A DNA stretch of 12,487 nucleotides from Sphingomonadales bacterium UBA1936. GTDB lineage: Bacteria > Pseudomonadota > Alphaproteobacteria > Sphingomonadales > Sphingomonadaceae. Positions within the stretch are counted from its first letter, which is position 1, and each line of letters begins with the position of its first letter. The notes beneath the pieces are model-generated. The model had not been told where the DNA came from, ran no database searches, and saw only the letters and a list, made by a program, of their open reading frames with translations. Of this stretch, positions 1-7,574 are shown in pieces. The position numbers and the translations under genes are program-made. The DNA lies in assembly GCA_002336985.1 (NCBI GenBank), contig DDFE01000053.1:15677-28163 (forward strand), in the 5' to 3' direction.

Positions 1-548
1 TGTCCGATGGCCGCATCTCGATGCGCGTCCGTCCGGAAGTGTCGCAGCTGTCGACCGAAGGCGCAGTGACGCTCAACGGCTTCACCATTCCTGCGGTGAC
101 CACGCGGCGGACCGAAACGACCGTCGAACTCGGCTCGGGCCAGAGCTTCATGATCGGCGGCCTGATGCAGAATTCGAACGCCAACTCGATCGACAAGGCA
201 CCAGGCCTCGGCGATGTGCCGGTATTGGGCGCGATGTTCCGTTCGACCGGGTATCGCCGTAACCAGACCGAGTTGATGATCATCGTCACGCCGTATCTCG
301 TGAAGCCGGTATCGGCCAACGACATCAAGCTGCCGACCGACGGCCTGCAGACGCCGACCGACCTGCAGAACTTCCTGCTAGGCAAGGACTTCTCGGGCAA
401 GACCGGCGCCGAACGCGCCAAGCCCAAGATGGCGCCGCCGACGACCGTGCCCGCACCGTCTGTCGGCGCGGCGCTGGTTCCGCAACAGCCCCGTGTCGAA
501 AAGCGCGCTGCCCAGACGGCAGCGGCCGCTCCCGGCTTCAGCAACTAA
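1..548 (+). CDS. cpaC: Flp/Tad pilus outer-membrane secretin CpaC (RcpA), C-terminal part, 5' end outside the window
   Basis: Only the last 181 residues are present; the first complete in-frame codon is at position 3 and the gene ends with TAA at 546-548. The visible part is the C-terminal secretin domain. It opens with SDGRISMRVRPEVSQLST and carries the family signature around VPVLGAMFRSTGYRRNQTEL followed by MIIVTPYLVKPV, the strands that form the outer-membrane gate of type II/IV secretins. In the Tad system this protein is the multimeric channel through which the Flp pilus leaves the cell. A Pro/Ala-rich tail of about 75 residues follows the secretin core and is probably disordered. cpaD starts 17 bp downstream on the same strand, as is usual in cpa operons. 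Assignment to CpaC rather than another secretin rests on this context as well as on the sequence. Confidence 0.93.
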   Translation, partial: SDGRISMRVRPEVSQLSTEGAVTLNGFTIPAVTTRRTETTVELGSGQSFMIGGLMQNSNANSIDKAPGLGDVPVLGAMFRSTGYRRNQTELMIIVTPYLVKPVSANDIKLPTDGLQTPTDLQNFLLGKDFSGKTGAERAKPKMAPPTTVPAPSVGAALVPQQPRVEKRAAQTAAAAPGFSN

Positions 549-565
549 GACGAGAGGGACAACAC

Positions 566-1189
566 ATGACGCGCAACCTTACCGTCCTCGCCCTCCTCGG
601 ATGCACGGTGCTTGCCGGATGCGGCACGCAGAACCGCAGCCTCGAATCGGTTCACCAGCCGGTCGTGGCCCGCACGGACTATGTCTATGACATGCCTTCG
701 CCAGGCGATCGCCTGAGCGCCGGTGAAGCAGCTCGCCTTGCCGACTGGTTCGACTCGCTGAACCTGCGTTACGGCGACCGCGTATCGGTCGATGCGCAGG
801 GTGCCGGTCCCGCAGCACGCGATGCTGTCGGCCGTGTGGTCGGCCGTTACGGCCTGCTGATGGACGAAACCGCCCCGGTCACGCAGGGCGAGATCGCTCC
901 CGGCTCTGTTCGTGTCGTGGTCAGCCGCATGACGGCCACGGTGCCGAACTGCCCTGACTGGAGCCGTCCGGCACAGCCGAACTTCAACGGCCACGCCATG
1001 TCGAACTACGGCTGCGCGACCAACAGCAACCTTGCCGCCATGGTCGCCGATCCGCGCGACCTGGTTTCCGGCCGTACGGGTGCGACGTCGGTCGACGCAA
1101 CCCTGTCGACCAAGGCGATCGGTCAGTACCGCCGCTCCGAGCCTACGGGCGCCGGCGGTCTCAAAGTCGAAACCACGAAGGGAAAGTAA
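566..1189 (+). CDS. cpaD: Flp/Tad pilus assembly lipoprotein CpaD
   Basis: 207 residues. The N-terminus is a lipoprotein signal peptide: a hydrophobic run (residues 5-17) ends in the lipobox LAGC, with Cys19 as the predicted lipidated residue. The C-terminal half holds the block that marks the CpaD family: NCPDWS (128-133) and NYGCATNSNLAAMVADPRDL (147-166). Cys129 and Cys150 could form a periplasmic disulfide (inference). In Caulobacter-type systems CpaD is an outer-membrane-associated lipoprotein that works with the secretin CpaC; its exact biochemical role is not well defined. The ATG at 566 is preceded by GAGAGGGA (552-559) at a spacing of 6 nt. The gene lies 17 bp after cpaC and 1 bp before cpaE, consistent with one transcript. 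Confidence 0.93.
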   Translation: MTRNLTVLALLGCTVLAGCGTQNRSLESVHQPVVARTDYVYDMPSPGDRLSAGEAARLADWFDSLNLRYGDRVSVDAQGAGPAARDAVGRVVGRYGLLMDETAPVTQGEIAPGSVRVVVSRMTATVPNCPDWSRPAQPNFNGHAMSNYGCATNSNLAAMVADPRDLVSGRTGATSVDATLSTKAIGQYRRSEPTGAGGLKVETTKGK

Positions 1190-1190
1190 G

Positions 1191-2477
1191 ATGAACGCGC
1201 CCTGGTCCCCTTCCCGCACCGGCACGATGCGCGAACCCTTCACGGCGTTCGTCTGCGACGACATGACGGCGGACTCGCTGCGTCCTGTCGCCGTCGAACT
1301 CGGCTGGGCCGCCGACAAGATCAACAAGGGCGGATTGCGTAACGCGGTCCAAACCCTGTCGGTCTCGGCAAGCCCGCAGATCCTGTTCGTCGACCTGTCG
1401 GAAAGCGGCGATCCGCTGAACGACATCAACGCACTCGCCGAAGTCTGCGAACCCGGTACGGTCGTGATCGCGGCTGGCCAGGTCAACGACGTGCGCCTGT
1501 TTCGCGACCTGGTCGCGAGCGGCATCCAGGATTACCTGCTGAAGCCGTTCAGCCCCGACCAGCTGCGCGACGCCTTCGCCAATGCACAGGCCGTGTTCAA
1601 CGCGCCGCGCAACAGCGAAGCCGCCAGCGAACGGCCGCACATGATGGCTGCCGTCATCGGTGCCCGTGGCGGTGCCGGTGCTTCAACCATCGCGACCTCG
1701 GTCGCGTGGATGATGGGTGATCGCGCCAGCCGCTCGACCGCACTGCTCGATCTCGACGTGCACTTCGGAACGGGCGCGCTCGCGCTCGACCTGGAGCCTG
1801 GCCGCGGCCTGACCGATGCGATCGAAAACCCCAGCCGTATCGACGGCCTGTTCATCGAGCGCGCCATGGTCAAGGCGAACGACAAACTCGCAATTCTGAG
1901 TGCCGAAGCGCCAATCAACCAGCCGATGCTGACGGACGGCGCTGCCTTCTATCAGCTGCAGGAAGAGATGCGCACGGCGTTCGAAACGACGGTCATCGAC
2001 CTGCCGCGCGGCATGCTGGTCCAGCATCCGCACCTGATGCAGGACGTGCAGGTCACCGTGATCGTCACCGAACTGACGCTCGCATCGGCCCGCGATGTCA
2101 TCCGCATCCTGTCGTGGCTCAAGTCCAACGCGCCGCAATCGCAGGTCGTCGTCGTCGCGAACCGCGTGCCGACCACCGGTCCCAGCGAAATCACGCGCAA
2201 GGATTTTGAGGCGTCGATCGAGCGCAAGGTCGATTATGTCATTCCCGCCGATGCAAAGGTCGTCACCCAGGCTGCAAAGCTCGGGAAAACAGTAGCCGAA
2301 GCCGGCAAGGGCACGAAGGTCGGCACAGCGCTCGGCGAACTCGTCGACCGGCTCGCAAGCGCCGGCGATGAAGGCGCGACGGCGCCCGAAGACAGCAAGA
2401 AGGCGTCGAATCAGTCGCTGCTCGGCAAGCTTGGCGGCTTCAAGATGCCGGGCAAGGCCAAGGCGAAAGCGGCCTAA
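1191..2477 (+). CDS. cpaE: Flp/Tad pilus assembly protein CpaE (TadZ-like), receiver-like domain plus degenerate MinD/ParA-type ATPase domain
   Basis: 428 residues. CpaE/TadZ proteins localise the pilus machine, often to a cell pole. Residues about 16-135 resemble a response-regulator receiver: an ILFVDLS strand (64-70) with Asp68, and a late LLKPF (116-120) that matches the conserved Lys-Pro of receivers. Residues about 150-395 form a MinD/ParA-like domain. Its P-loop reads GARGGAGASTI (157-167), so the usual GK[TS] lysine is an alanine and the upstream signature lysine is an arginine. The next motif, ALLDLDVHFGTGALALD (184-200), keeps the two aspartates of a deviant Walker A' segment. Such P-loop decay is common in this family. 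The last about 35 residues are Lys/Ala-rich. The start at 1191 has GAAGGGA (1177-1183) 7 nt upstream; an in-frame upstream ATG at 1032 is rejected because it would lie deep inside cpaD. Confidence 0.93.
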   Translation: MNAPWSPSRTGTMREPFTAFVCDDMTADSLRPVAVELGWAADKINKGGLRNAVQTLSVSASPQILFVDLSESGDPLNDINALAEVCEPGTVVIAAGQVNDVRLFRDLVASGIQDYLLKPFSPDQLRDAFANAQAVFNAPRNSEAASERPHMMAAVIGARGGAGASTIATSVAWMMGDRASRSTALLDLDVHFGTGALALDLEPGRGLTDAIENPSRIDGLFIERAMVKANDKLAILSAEAPINQPMLTDGAAFYQLQEEMRTAFETTVIDLPRGMLVQHPHLMQDVQVTVIVTELTLASARDVIRILSWLKSNAPQSQVVVVANRVPTTGPSEITRKDFEASIERKVDYVIPADAKVVTQAAKLGKTVAEAGKGTKVGTALGELVDRLASAGDEGATAPEDSKKASNQSLLGKLGGFKMPGKAKAKAA

Positions 2478-2480
2478 CCC

Positions 2481-3455
2481 GTGAACATGCTGCCGCTTCT
2501 CGTCATGGCGCTGGGTGTCGTCGGCACCCTTGCGCTGATGGCCTTCGCCTTCGCCGGTCCTTCGGCCGAGAAAGCCAAGGCGCGGCGGCTGACGGCGCTG
2601 CGCGACCGTTATTCCAGTTCGGCTGGTGCGGTCGTGGAAGCCCAGATGCGCCGCATCCAGGCGAATCGTGCCACGCGCATGGATGGCGTCGCCGGACGGA
2701 TCTTGCCCAACCCGGAGCAGCTGCAGAAGCGGCTTGCGATGACGGGCAAGACCTGGACACCGAGCCAGTATCTGATGGCTTCGGCGGGCACGCTCGTCGT
2801 TGTCGCGTTGCTCGTTTACCTGAAATCCAAAAGCTTTCCGCTCGGGCTGGCGCTCGGCGGAGCAATGGGCCTCGGCATTCCGCACTTCGTGGTCGGACAC
2901 CTCATCAAGAAGCGCGTGAATCAGTTCAACAAGCGCTTTCCCGACGCCATCGAGTTGCTGGTCCGCGGCCTGCGGTCGGGTCTTCCGATCTCGGAAACCC
3001 TGAACGTCGTCGGCGCTGAAGTACCGGGCCCCGTCGGCGTCGAATTCCGCGCGGTCAGCGACAAGATCAAGATCGGCCGTACGATGGACGCGGCGCTTCA
3101 GGAAACGGCCGACCGACTCGGCACGCCCGAATTCCAGTTCTTCGTTATCACCATCCAGATCCAGCGGGAAACCGGCGGCAACCTGGCCGAAACGCTGTCG
3201 AACCTGGCCAACGTGCTGCGTTCGCGCGCGCAGATGAAGCTGAAGATCAAGGCGATGTCGTCGGAATCGAAGGCGTCGGCGTACATCATCGGCGCCCTGC
3301 CCTTCATCGTGTTCGGCCTGATCTACACGATCAACGATCATTACATGCAGCAGTTCTTCACGAACCCGAAACTGATCGCGACCGGCCTTGGCGCCGGCTG
3401 CTGGATGGGCGTCGGCGCGTTCGTGATGTCCCGCATGATCTCGTTCGAGATTTAG
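2481..3455 (+). CDS. tadB: Flp/Tad pilus inner-membrane platform protein TadB
   Basis: 324 residues, the usual size for TadB. A type II secretion system F (GspF/PilC-like) domain covers about residues 145-285, with the typical halves FPDAIELLVRGLRSGLPISE (153-172) and QRETGGNLAETLSNLANVLR (228-247). Hydrophobic membrane segments lie at about 3-25, 97-113, 119-141, 267-284 and 299-317. TadB and TadC together form the inner-membrane base on which the motor ATPase CpaF/TadA acts during pilus assembly. The start is GTG at 2481, only 3 bp after the cpaE stop; an ATG at 2487 would remove just two residues and is equally possible. No strong ribosome binding site is visible, so translation is probably coupled to cpaE (inference). 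No cpaF gene separates it from cpaE, unlike many cpa loci. Confidence 0.93.
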   Translation: MNMLPLLVMALGVVGTLALMAFAFAGPSAEKAKARRLTALRDRYSSSAGAVVEAQMRRIQANRATRMDGVAGRILPNPEQLQKRLAMTGKTWTPSQYLMASAGTLVVVALLVYLKSKSFPLGLALGGAMGLGIPHFVVGHLIKKRVNQFNKRFPDAIELLVRGLRSGLPISETLNVVGAEVPGPVGVEFRAVSDKIKIGRTMDAALQETADRLGTPEFQFFVITIQIQRETGGNLAETLSNLANVLRSRAQMKLKIKAMSSESKASAYIIGALPFIVFGLIYTINDHYMQQFFTNPKLIATGLGAGCWMGVGAFVMSRMISFEI

Positions 3456-3467
3456 GAGCGAATAGGG

Positions 3468-4466
3468 ATGCAGCCCGTACAATCCGGTGGTCCGACGCTT
3501 CTTGGGGTCGATGTTTTCTTCGTCGCTACAATGCTCGCGGCCACGGCGACGCTCGCCATCCTCGTCGCCATCTATGCGGCAACCACGGTGCGCAACCCGA
3601 TGGCGAAGCGCGTCAAGGCGCTGAACGACCGCCGTGAACAGCTGAAGGCCGGTATCGTCGCCTCCACATCGAAGCGCCGCGCCAAGCTGCAGAACAAGAA
3701 CGAGACCGCCGACAGGATGCGGTCGATGCTGAATTCGCTGAAGGTCCTGCAGGACGAACAGCTGAAGGCGGCCCAGAAAAAGCTGATGCAGGCGGGTTAC
3801 CGGTCGAAGGACCTGGCCGTGATCATCATCTTCGCGCGCATGGTCCTGCCGATCGTGCTGGGCGGCGGCGTCGTGCTATGGGTCTACGCGTTCGGCGGCC
3901 TTGCCGACTGGACGCCATGGAAGCGAACCGCCGTTGTCTGCGGCTCGCTGATCCTGAGCTACAAGGCGGCCGACATCTGGCTCGACAACCAGGTTGCCAA
4001 GCGCACCACCGCGATCCGCAAGGGCCTGCCCGATGCGCTCGACCTGCTCGTCATCTGCGCCGAAGCCGGCCTGACCGTCGACGCCGCGTTCAATCGCGTC
4101 GCCAAGGAACTGGGCCGCGCTTATCCGGAACTCGGTGACGAGTTCGCGCTGACCGCGATCGAACTGGGCTTCCTGACCGACCGCCGTCAGGCGTTCGAAA
4201 ACCTGGCCGCTCGCGTAAACCTCGATTCGGTGAAGGGCGTCGTCACGACGATGATCCAGACCGAGAAATACGGTACACCGCTGGCCTCCGCGCTGCGCGT
4301 GCTGTCGGCCGAATTCCGCCACGAACGCATGATGCGCGCCGAGGAAAAGGCCGCGCGCCTGCCCGCGATCATGACGGTGCCGCTGATCCTGTTCATCCTG
4401 CCCGTGCTGTTCGTCGTCATTCTCGGTCCGGCAGCGTGTTCCATCTCCGAGGTCTTCAAGGGCTAA
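3468..4466 (+). CDS. tadC: Flp/Tad pilus inner-membrane platform protein TadC
   Basis: 332 residues, a normal length for TadC. Membrane segments fall at about 12-38, 117-143, 153-168 and 299-323. Between the last two lies a T2SSF domain with RKGLPDALDLLVICAEAGLT (184-203) and TEKYGTPLASALRVLSAEFR (265-284). A basic, probably cytoplasmic region with many Lys/Arg residues spans 45-110. The family partner is TadB, encoded 12 bp upstream. The ATG at 3468 follows GGAG (3455-3458) at 9 nt, and the tadB TAG overlaps this site, which points to coupled translation. TadC is the last recognisable Tad component here; tadD, which often follows, is not present downstream. Confidence 0.93.
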   Translation: MQPVQSGGPTLLGVDVFFVATMLAATATLAILVAIYAATTVRNPMAKRVKALNDRREQLKAGIVASTSKRRAKLQNKNETADRMRSMLNSLKVLQDEQLKAAQKKLMQAGYRSKDLAVIIIFARMVLPIVLGGGVVLWVYAFGGLADWTPWKRTAVVCGSLILSYKAADIWLDNQVAKRTTAIRKGLPDALDLLVICAEAGLTVDAAFNRVAKELGRAYPELGDEFALTAIELGFLTDRRQAFENLAARVNLDSVKGVVTTMIQTEKYGTPLASALRVLSAEFRHERMMRAEEKAARLPAIMTVPLILFILPVLFVVILGPAACSISEVFKG

Positions 4467-4531
4467 CCGGCCCCGACGGAACCCTGCGCGCTCCCGTGTC
4501 GTTACGCTGTGACAACATGGGAGTTCGCAAC

Positions 4532-4756
4532 ATGGAAAGTTACACCGGGAACGGCTGGTTCATCCTGGGGCTGACGCTGGTCGTCGGCTGGCTGCTGGGA
4601 TTGCTGAGCCGGTCGGGCGGCGGCAAGTGGAAGCTGGCGTACCACCGCGAAAAGGACGCACACCTGGCGCTCCGCCGTGACTATGAGGAACACCTCAAAC
4701 AACACGGCGAAGTGAGCGACAACCGCATTCCGCCCTATGTCGAGCAGAAGGTCTGA
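4532..4756 (+). CDS. Small single-pass membrane protein of unknown function
   Basis: 74 residues from the ATG at 4532. I do not recognise a family. Residues about 9-26 (WFILGLTLVVGWLLGLLS) form one clear transmembrane helix, followed by a Gly-rich turn (SGGGK) and then a highly charged, probably helical stretch (YHREKDAHLALRRDYEEHLK) of about 20 residues, giving a small anchor with a cytoplasmic charged tail (topology inferred). GGGAG (4519-4523) lies 8 nt before this ATG and decides it over an in-frame ATG at 4517 that would add MGVRN. It starts 65 bp after tadC on the same strand and ends 10 bp before the inverted repeat at 4766. It may be co-transcribed with the pilus genes, but nothing in the sequence proves a role in pilus assembly. 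The codon pattern resembles neighbouring genes, so a real gene is likely. Confidence 0.72.
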   Translation: MESYTGNGWFILGLTLVVGWLLGLLSRSGGGKWKLAYHREKDAHLALRRDYEEHLKQHGEVSDNRIPPYVEQKV

Positions 4757-4765
4757 CGGACAACC

Positions 4766-4842
4766 TCGTCATTGCGAGCGCAGCGAAGCAATCCACCTCG
4801 CCGCGATTGAGCTGGATTGCTTCGCTGCGCTCGCAATGACGA
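4766..4842. repeat. Perfect 30-bp inverted repeat, REP-like palindromic element
   Basis: The left arm (4766-4795) and right arm (4813-4842) are exact reverse complements over 30 bp around a 17-nt loop. The arm contains CATTGCGAGCGCAGCGAAGC, a type of sequence known to me as a widely dispersed palindrome in alphaproteobacteria (recollection, not searched). It sits in the 92-bp gap between two convergent genes, the small membrane protein and ppdK. Neither side has a T-run, so it is not a canonical intrinsic terminator, although such a stable hairpin could protect or end transcripts from both directions (inference). Confidence 0.9.
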
Positions 4843-4848
4843 AGTAGC

Positions 4849-7497
4849 TTAAGCCCCCAGAGCTGCTTGCGCCGCCGCGAGCCGGGCGATCGGCACGCGG
4901 TACGGCGAGGCGGAGACGTAATCGAGTCCCACGCTTTCGCAGAATGCGATGCTCGCCGGGTCGCCGCCATGTTCGCCGCAGATGCCGAGCTTGATATCGG
5001 GCCGCGTCGCCCGGCCCCGCTCGGCAGCGATCTTCACCAGTTCCCCGACGCCCTCGACATCGAGACTGACGAACGGATCGCGTTCGAAAATGCCGTAATC
5101 GACATATTGGGTCAGGAACCGACCCGCGTCGTCGCGTGACACGCCGAGCGTCGTCTGCGTCAGGTCGTTCGTGCCGAAGCTGAAAAACGCGCCGACTTCG
5201 GCGATTTCCCCTGCCTTCAGCGCCGCACGCGGAAGTTCGATCATCGTGCCGACGATGTAGTCGACCCGCTTTCCGGTTTCGGCGAACACTGCCTCCGCCG
5301 CCTTGTCGACGACCGCCTTCATCAGTTCCAGCTCTCGGCGCGTCGCCACCAGCGGGATCATGATCTCGGGCACCGGCGCTTCCGCCAGGCCACAGGCCGC
5401 TTCGAAAATCGCGCGCGCCTGCATCTCGTAGATTTCCGGATAGGTCACGCCCAACCGGCAGCCGCGATGACCCAGCATCGGATTGAACTCGTGCAGTTCG
5501 CTCGCGCGACGCTTGAGGGCGTCCACGGTCAGGCCGGTCGCCTTGGCGACTTCGGCGAAATCGGCCTCCGCATGCGGCATGAACTCGTGCAGCGGCGGGT
5601 CGAGCAGGCGGATGGTGACCGGCAGGCCCGCCATCACCTCGAACAACTCCGCAAAGTCGCCGCGTTGTTCGGGCAGCAGCTTTTCGAGCGCCGTACGCCG
5701 CCCTGCCTCATCGGTCGCAAGGATCATCTCGCGGACCGAGGTGATCCGGCTCGCCTCGAAGAACATATGCTCGGTCCGGCACAGGCCGATGCCCTCCGCG
5801 CCGAAATCACGTGCGACCTTGGCGTCGGCGGGGGTCTCGGCATTGGCGCGGACCTTCATCCGACGGACGCCGTCAGCCCATTCCATCAGCGTACCGAAAT
5901 CGCCCGAGAGTTCGGGCTGAACGGTCGCGACTTCGCCCCACATCACTTCGCCGCTGGCACCGTCGATGGTCAGCACGTCGCCCTCGCGGATTTCACGTCC
6001 GCCGACGCGTGCGACCTTCGCCGCGGCGTCGATGCTGAGCGACCCCGCGCCCGATACGCAGGGACGGCCCATGCCGCGCGCCACGACCGCCGCATGGCTG
6101 GTCATGCCGCCGCGGGCGGTCAGGATACCCTTGGCCGCATGCATGCCGTGGATGTCCTCGGGACTGGTTTCGGTGCGGACCAGGATGACCGCCTGTCCCA
6201 GCTCGGCCTTGTTTTCTGCCGTATCGCTGTCGAACACGGCGATCCCCGAAGCAGCACCTGGCGATGCGGGCAGGCCCTTCACGATCACATCGCGCTTAGC
6301 CTTTGGATCGAGCGTCGGGTGGAGCAGCTGGTCGAGCGCCGCCGGATCGACGCGCTTCACCGCTTCTTCGCGCGTGATCAGTCCCTCGTTCGCCATTTCG
6401 ACCGCGATTCGCAGCGCCGCCTTTGCCGTGCGCTTGCCGCTTCGCGTCTGAAGCATCCAGAGCTTGCCGCGTTCGACGGTGAACTCGATGTCCTGCATGT
6501 CGCGGTAGTGCGATTCGAGCAGATCGAAGACGCGCGCGAGTTCGTCGAACACCGGCGGCATCGATTCCTGCATCGACAGCGGCTTGGCATTCGCCCGTTC
6601 GCGCGCGGCGGTGGTCAGATACTGCGGCGTGCGGATACCCGCGACGACATCCTCACCCTGCGCGTTGATCAAATATTCGCCGTAATAGGCGCGCTCGCCG
6701 GTTGCAGGGTCGCGCGTGAACGCCACGCCCGTCGCACTGGTATCGCCCATATTGCCGAACACCATCGCCTGCACGTTGACCGCGGTGCCCCAGTCGTGCG
6801 GGATCGAATTGATCCGGCGATAGACCTTCGCGCGCTCCGACTGCCACGACCCGAACACGGCGCCGACCGCGCCCCATAGCTGGTCGTGGACGTCTTGCGG
6901 GAACGGCTTGCCCCACTGGTCCTGCACCAGGCCGAGATAGGCCTTCACCAGCGCGCGCCAGTCGCTCGCTTCGAGCTCGGTGTCGAGGAAGACGCCCTTG
7001 TCTTCCTTGGCGATCTCCAGCGCTTCCTCGAACGCGCCATGGTCAAGGCCGAGGACGACATCGGCGTACATCTGGATGAAACGGCGATAGCTGTCCCAGG
7101 CGAAACGTTCGTCGCCGGAGACGGCGGCCAACCCCTCTACCGTCGCGTCGTTGAGGCCCAGGTTGAGGACGGTGTCCATCATGCCCGGCATCGAAACCCG
7201 CGCGCCCGAACGGACCGAGACGAGCAGCGGGTCGGCCGCATCGCCGAATTTTTTGCCGGTGACCGCTTCGATGTGGGCGATTCCGGTCGCGACCTGCGGG
7301 GTCAGGACATCGGGAAAGCTGGCGCCATTGTCGTAATAGGCTGTGCACATCTCGGTCGAGATGGTGAAGCCCGGGGGGACCGGCAGGCCGATCGATGCCA
7401 TGCCGTCGAGATTGGCGCCCTTGCCGCCGAGCAGTTCCTTCGAAAGCCCCTTGCCGTCCGAAACACCGCCACCGAAGCGGTACACATAGTTGGTCAT
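4849..7497 (-). CDS. ppdK: Pyruvate, phosphate dikinase
   Basis: 882 residues, close to the bacterial family length. The enzyme interconverts ATP, phosphate and pyruvate with AMP, pyrophosphate and phosphoenolpyruvate in the cytoplasm, linking glycolysis and gluconeogenesis. The N-terminal nucleotide-binding domain shows LLGGKGANLDGMASIGLPVP (22-41) and RSGARVSMPGMMDTVLNLGL (96-115). The central swivelling domain carries GGMTSHAAVVARGMGRPC (463-480) with His468 as the phosphorylated histidine. The C-terminal PEP/pyruvate TIM barrel has GLCRTEHMFF (571-580), FSFGTNDLTQTTLG (772-785) and GICGEHGGDP (838-847), with Cys840 as the expected catalytic acid. All key residues are present. I chose ATG 7497 (MTNYVYRFGGG), with AGGA about 11 nt upstream; an in-frame TTG at 7518 would add seven unconserved residues. 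It lies 77 bp downstream of glyS on the same strand and is probably co-transcribed with it. Confidence 0.97.
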   Translation of the reverse strand: MTNYVYRFGGGVSDGKGLSKELLGGKGANLDGMASIGLPVPPGFTISTEMCTAYYDNGASFPDVLTPQVATGIAHIEAVTGKKFGDAADPLLVSVRSGARVSMPGMMDTVLNLGLNDATVEGLAAVSGDERFAWDSYRRFIQMYADVVLGLDHGAFEEALEIAKEDKGVFLDTELEASDWRALVKAYLGLVQDQWGKPFPQDVHDQLWGAVGAVFGSWQSERAKVYRRINSIPHDWGTAVNVQAMVFGNMGDTSATGVAFTRDPATGERAYYGEYLINAQGEDVVAGIRTPQYLTTAARERANAKPLSMQESMPPVFDELARVFDLLESHYRDMQDIEFTVERGKLWMLQTRSGKRTAKAALRIAVEMANEGLITREEAVKRVDPAALDQLLHPTLDPKAKRDVIVKGLPASPGAASGIAVFDSDTAENKAELGQAVILVRTETSPEDIHGMHAAKGILTARGGMTSHAAVVARGMGRPCVSGAGSLSIDAAAKVARVGGREIREGDVLTIDGASGEVMWGEVATVQPELSGDFGTLMEWADGVRRMKVRANAETPADAKVARDFGAEGIGLCRTEHMFFEASRITSVREMILATDEAGRRTALEKLLPEQRGDFAELFEVMAGLPVTIRLLDPPLHEFMPHAEADFAEVAKATGLTVDALKRRASELHEFNPMLGHRGCRLGVTYPEIYEMQARAIFEAACGLAEAPVPEIMIPLVATRRELELMKAVVDKAAEAVFAETGKRVDYIVGTMIELPRAALKAGEIAEVGAFFSFGTNDLTQTTLGVSRDDAGRFLTQYVDYGIFERDPFVSLDVEGVGELVKIAAERGRATRPDIKLGICGEHGGDPASIAFCESVGLDYVSASPYRVPIARLAAAQAALGA

Positions 7498-7516
7498 CGC
7501 GCGGTCATTCCTGCCC

Positions 7517-7535
7517 AAAGGTTAGTAAAGGTTAG
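7517..7535 (-). promoter_or_regulatory. Tandem 9-bp repeat with 10-bp period in the ppdK leader (possible operator, unproven)
   Basis: On the ppdK coding strand CTAACCTTT occurs twice, exactly 10 nt apart (7517-7525 and 7527-7535), 20-38 nt before the ppdK start. Two identical sites one helical turn apart lie on the same DNA face, which suits a protein-binding site. The A/T-rich repeat stands out against the GC-rich surroundings. No regulator is identifiable, and the repeat could be chance. Confidence 0.3.
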
Positions 7536-7574
7536 CCCTGTGCGGGCCTCCCGATGCGACCGAGGCGCTGCATG

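Noticed and set aside
545..1525. A 326-codon minus-strand open frame opposite cpaD and the start of cpaE
   Set aside because: Antisense shadow of the cpa operon; composition and lack of motifs argue against a real product.
1659..1691. Loss of the P-loop lysine in CpaE as evidence of a broken gene
   Set aside because: Degenerate P-loops are common in the CpaE/TadZ family, and the rest of the frame is intact and well conserved.
1683..3482. A 599-codon open frame on the minus strand opposite cpaE and tadB
   Set aside because: It is antisense to two well-supported genes, is rich in Arg/His/Asp typical of reverse frames in GC-rich DNA, and shows no recognisable domain.
4766..4842. The inverted repeat as terminal ends of an insertion sequence
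   Set aside because: Only 17 nt lie between the arms, with no room for a transposase gene; it is a palindromic repeat or a hairpin.
5467..6879. A 470-codon plus-strand open frame opposite ppdK
   Set aside because: The true gene ppdK has intact catalytic motifs on the other strand; this frame has the Arg/His/Ala-rich composition of an antisense shadow.
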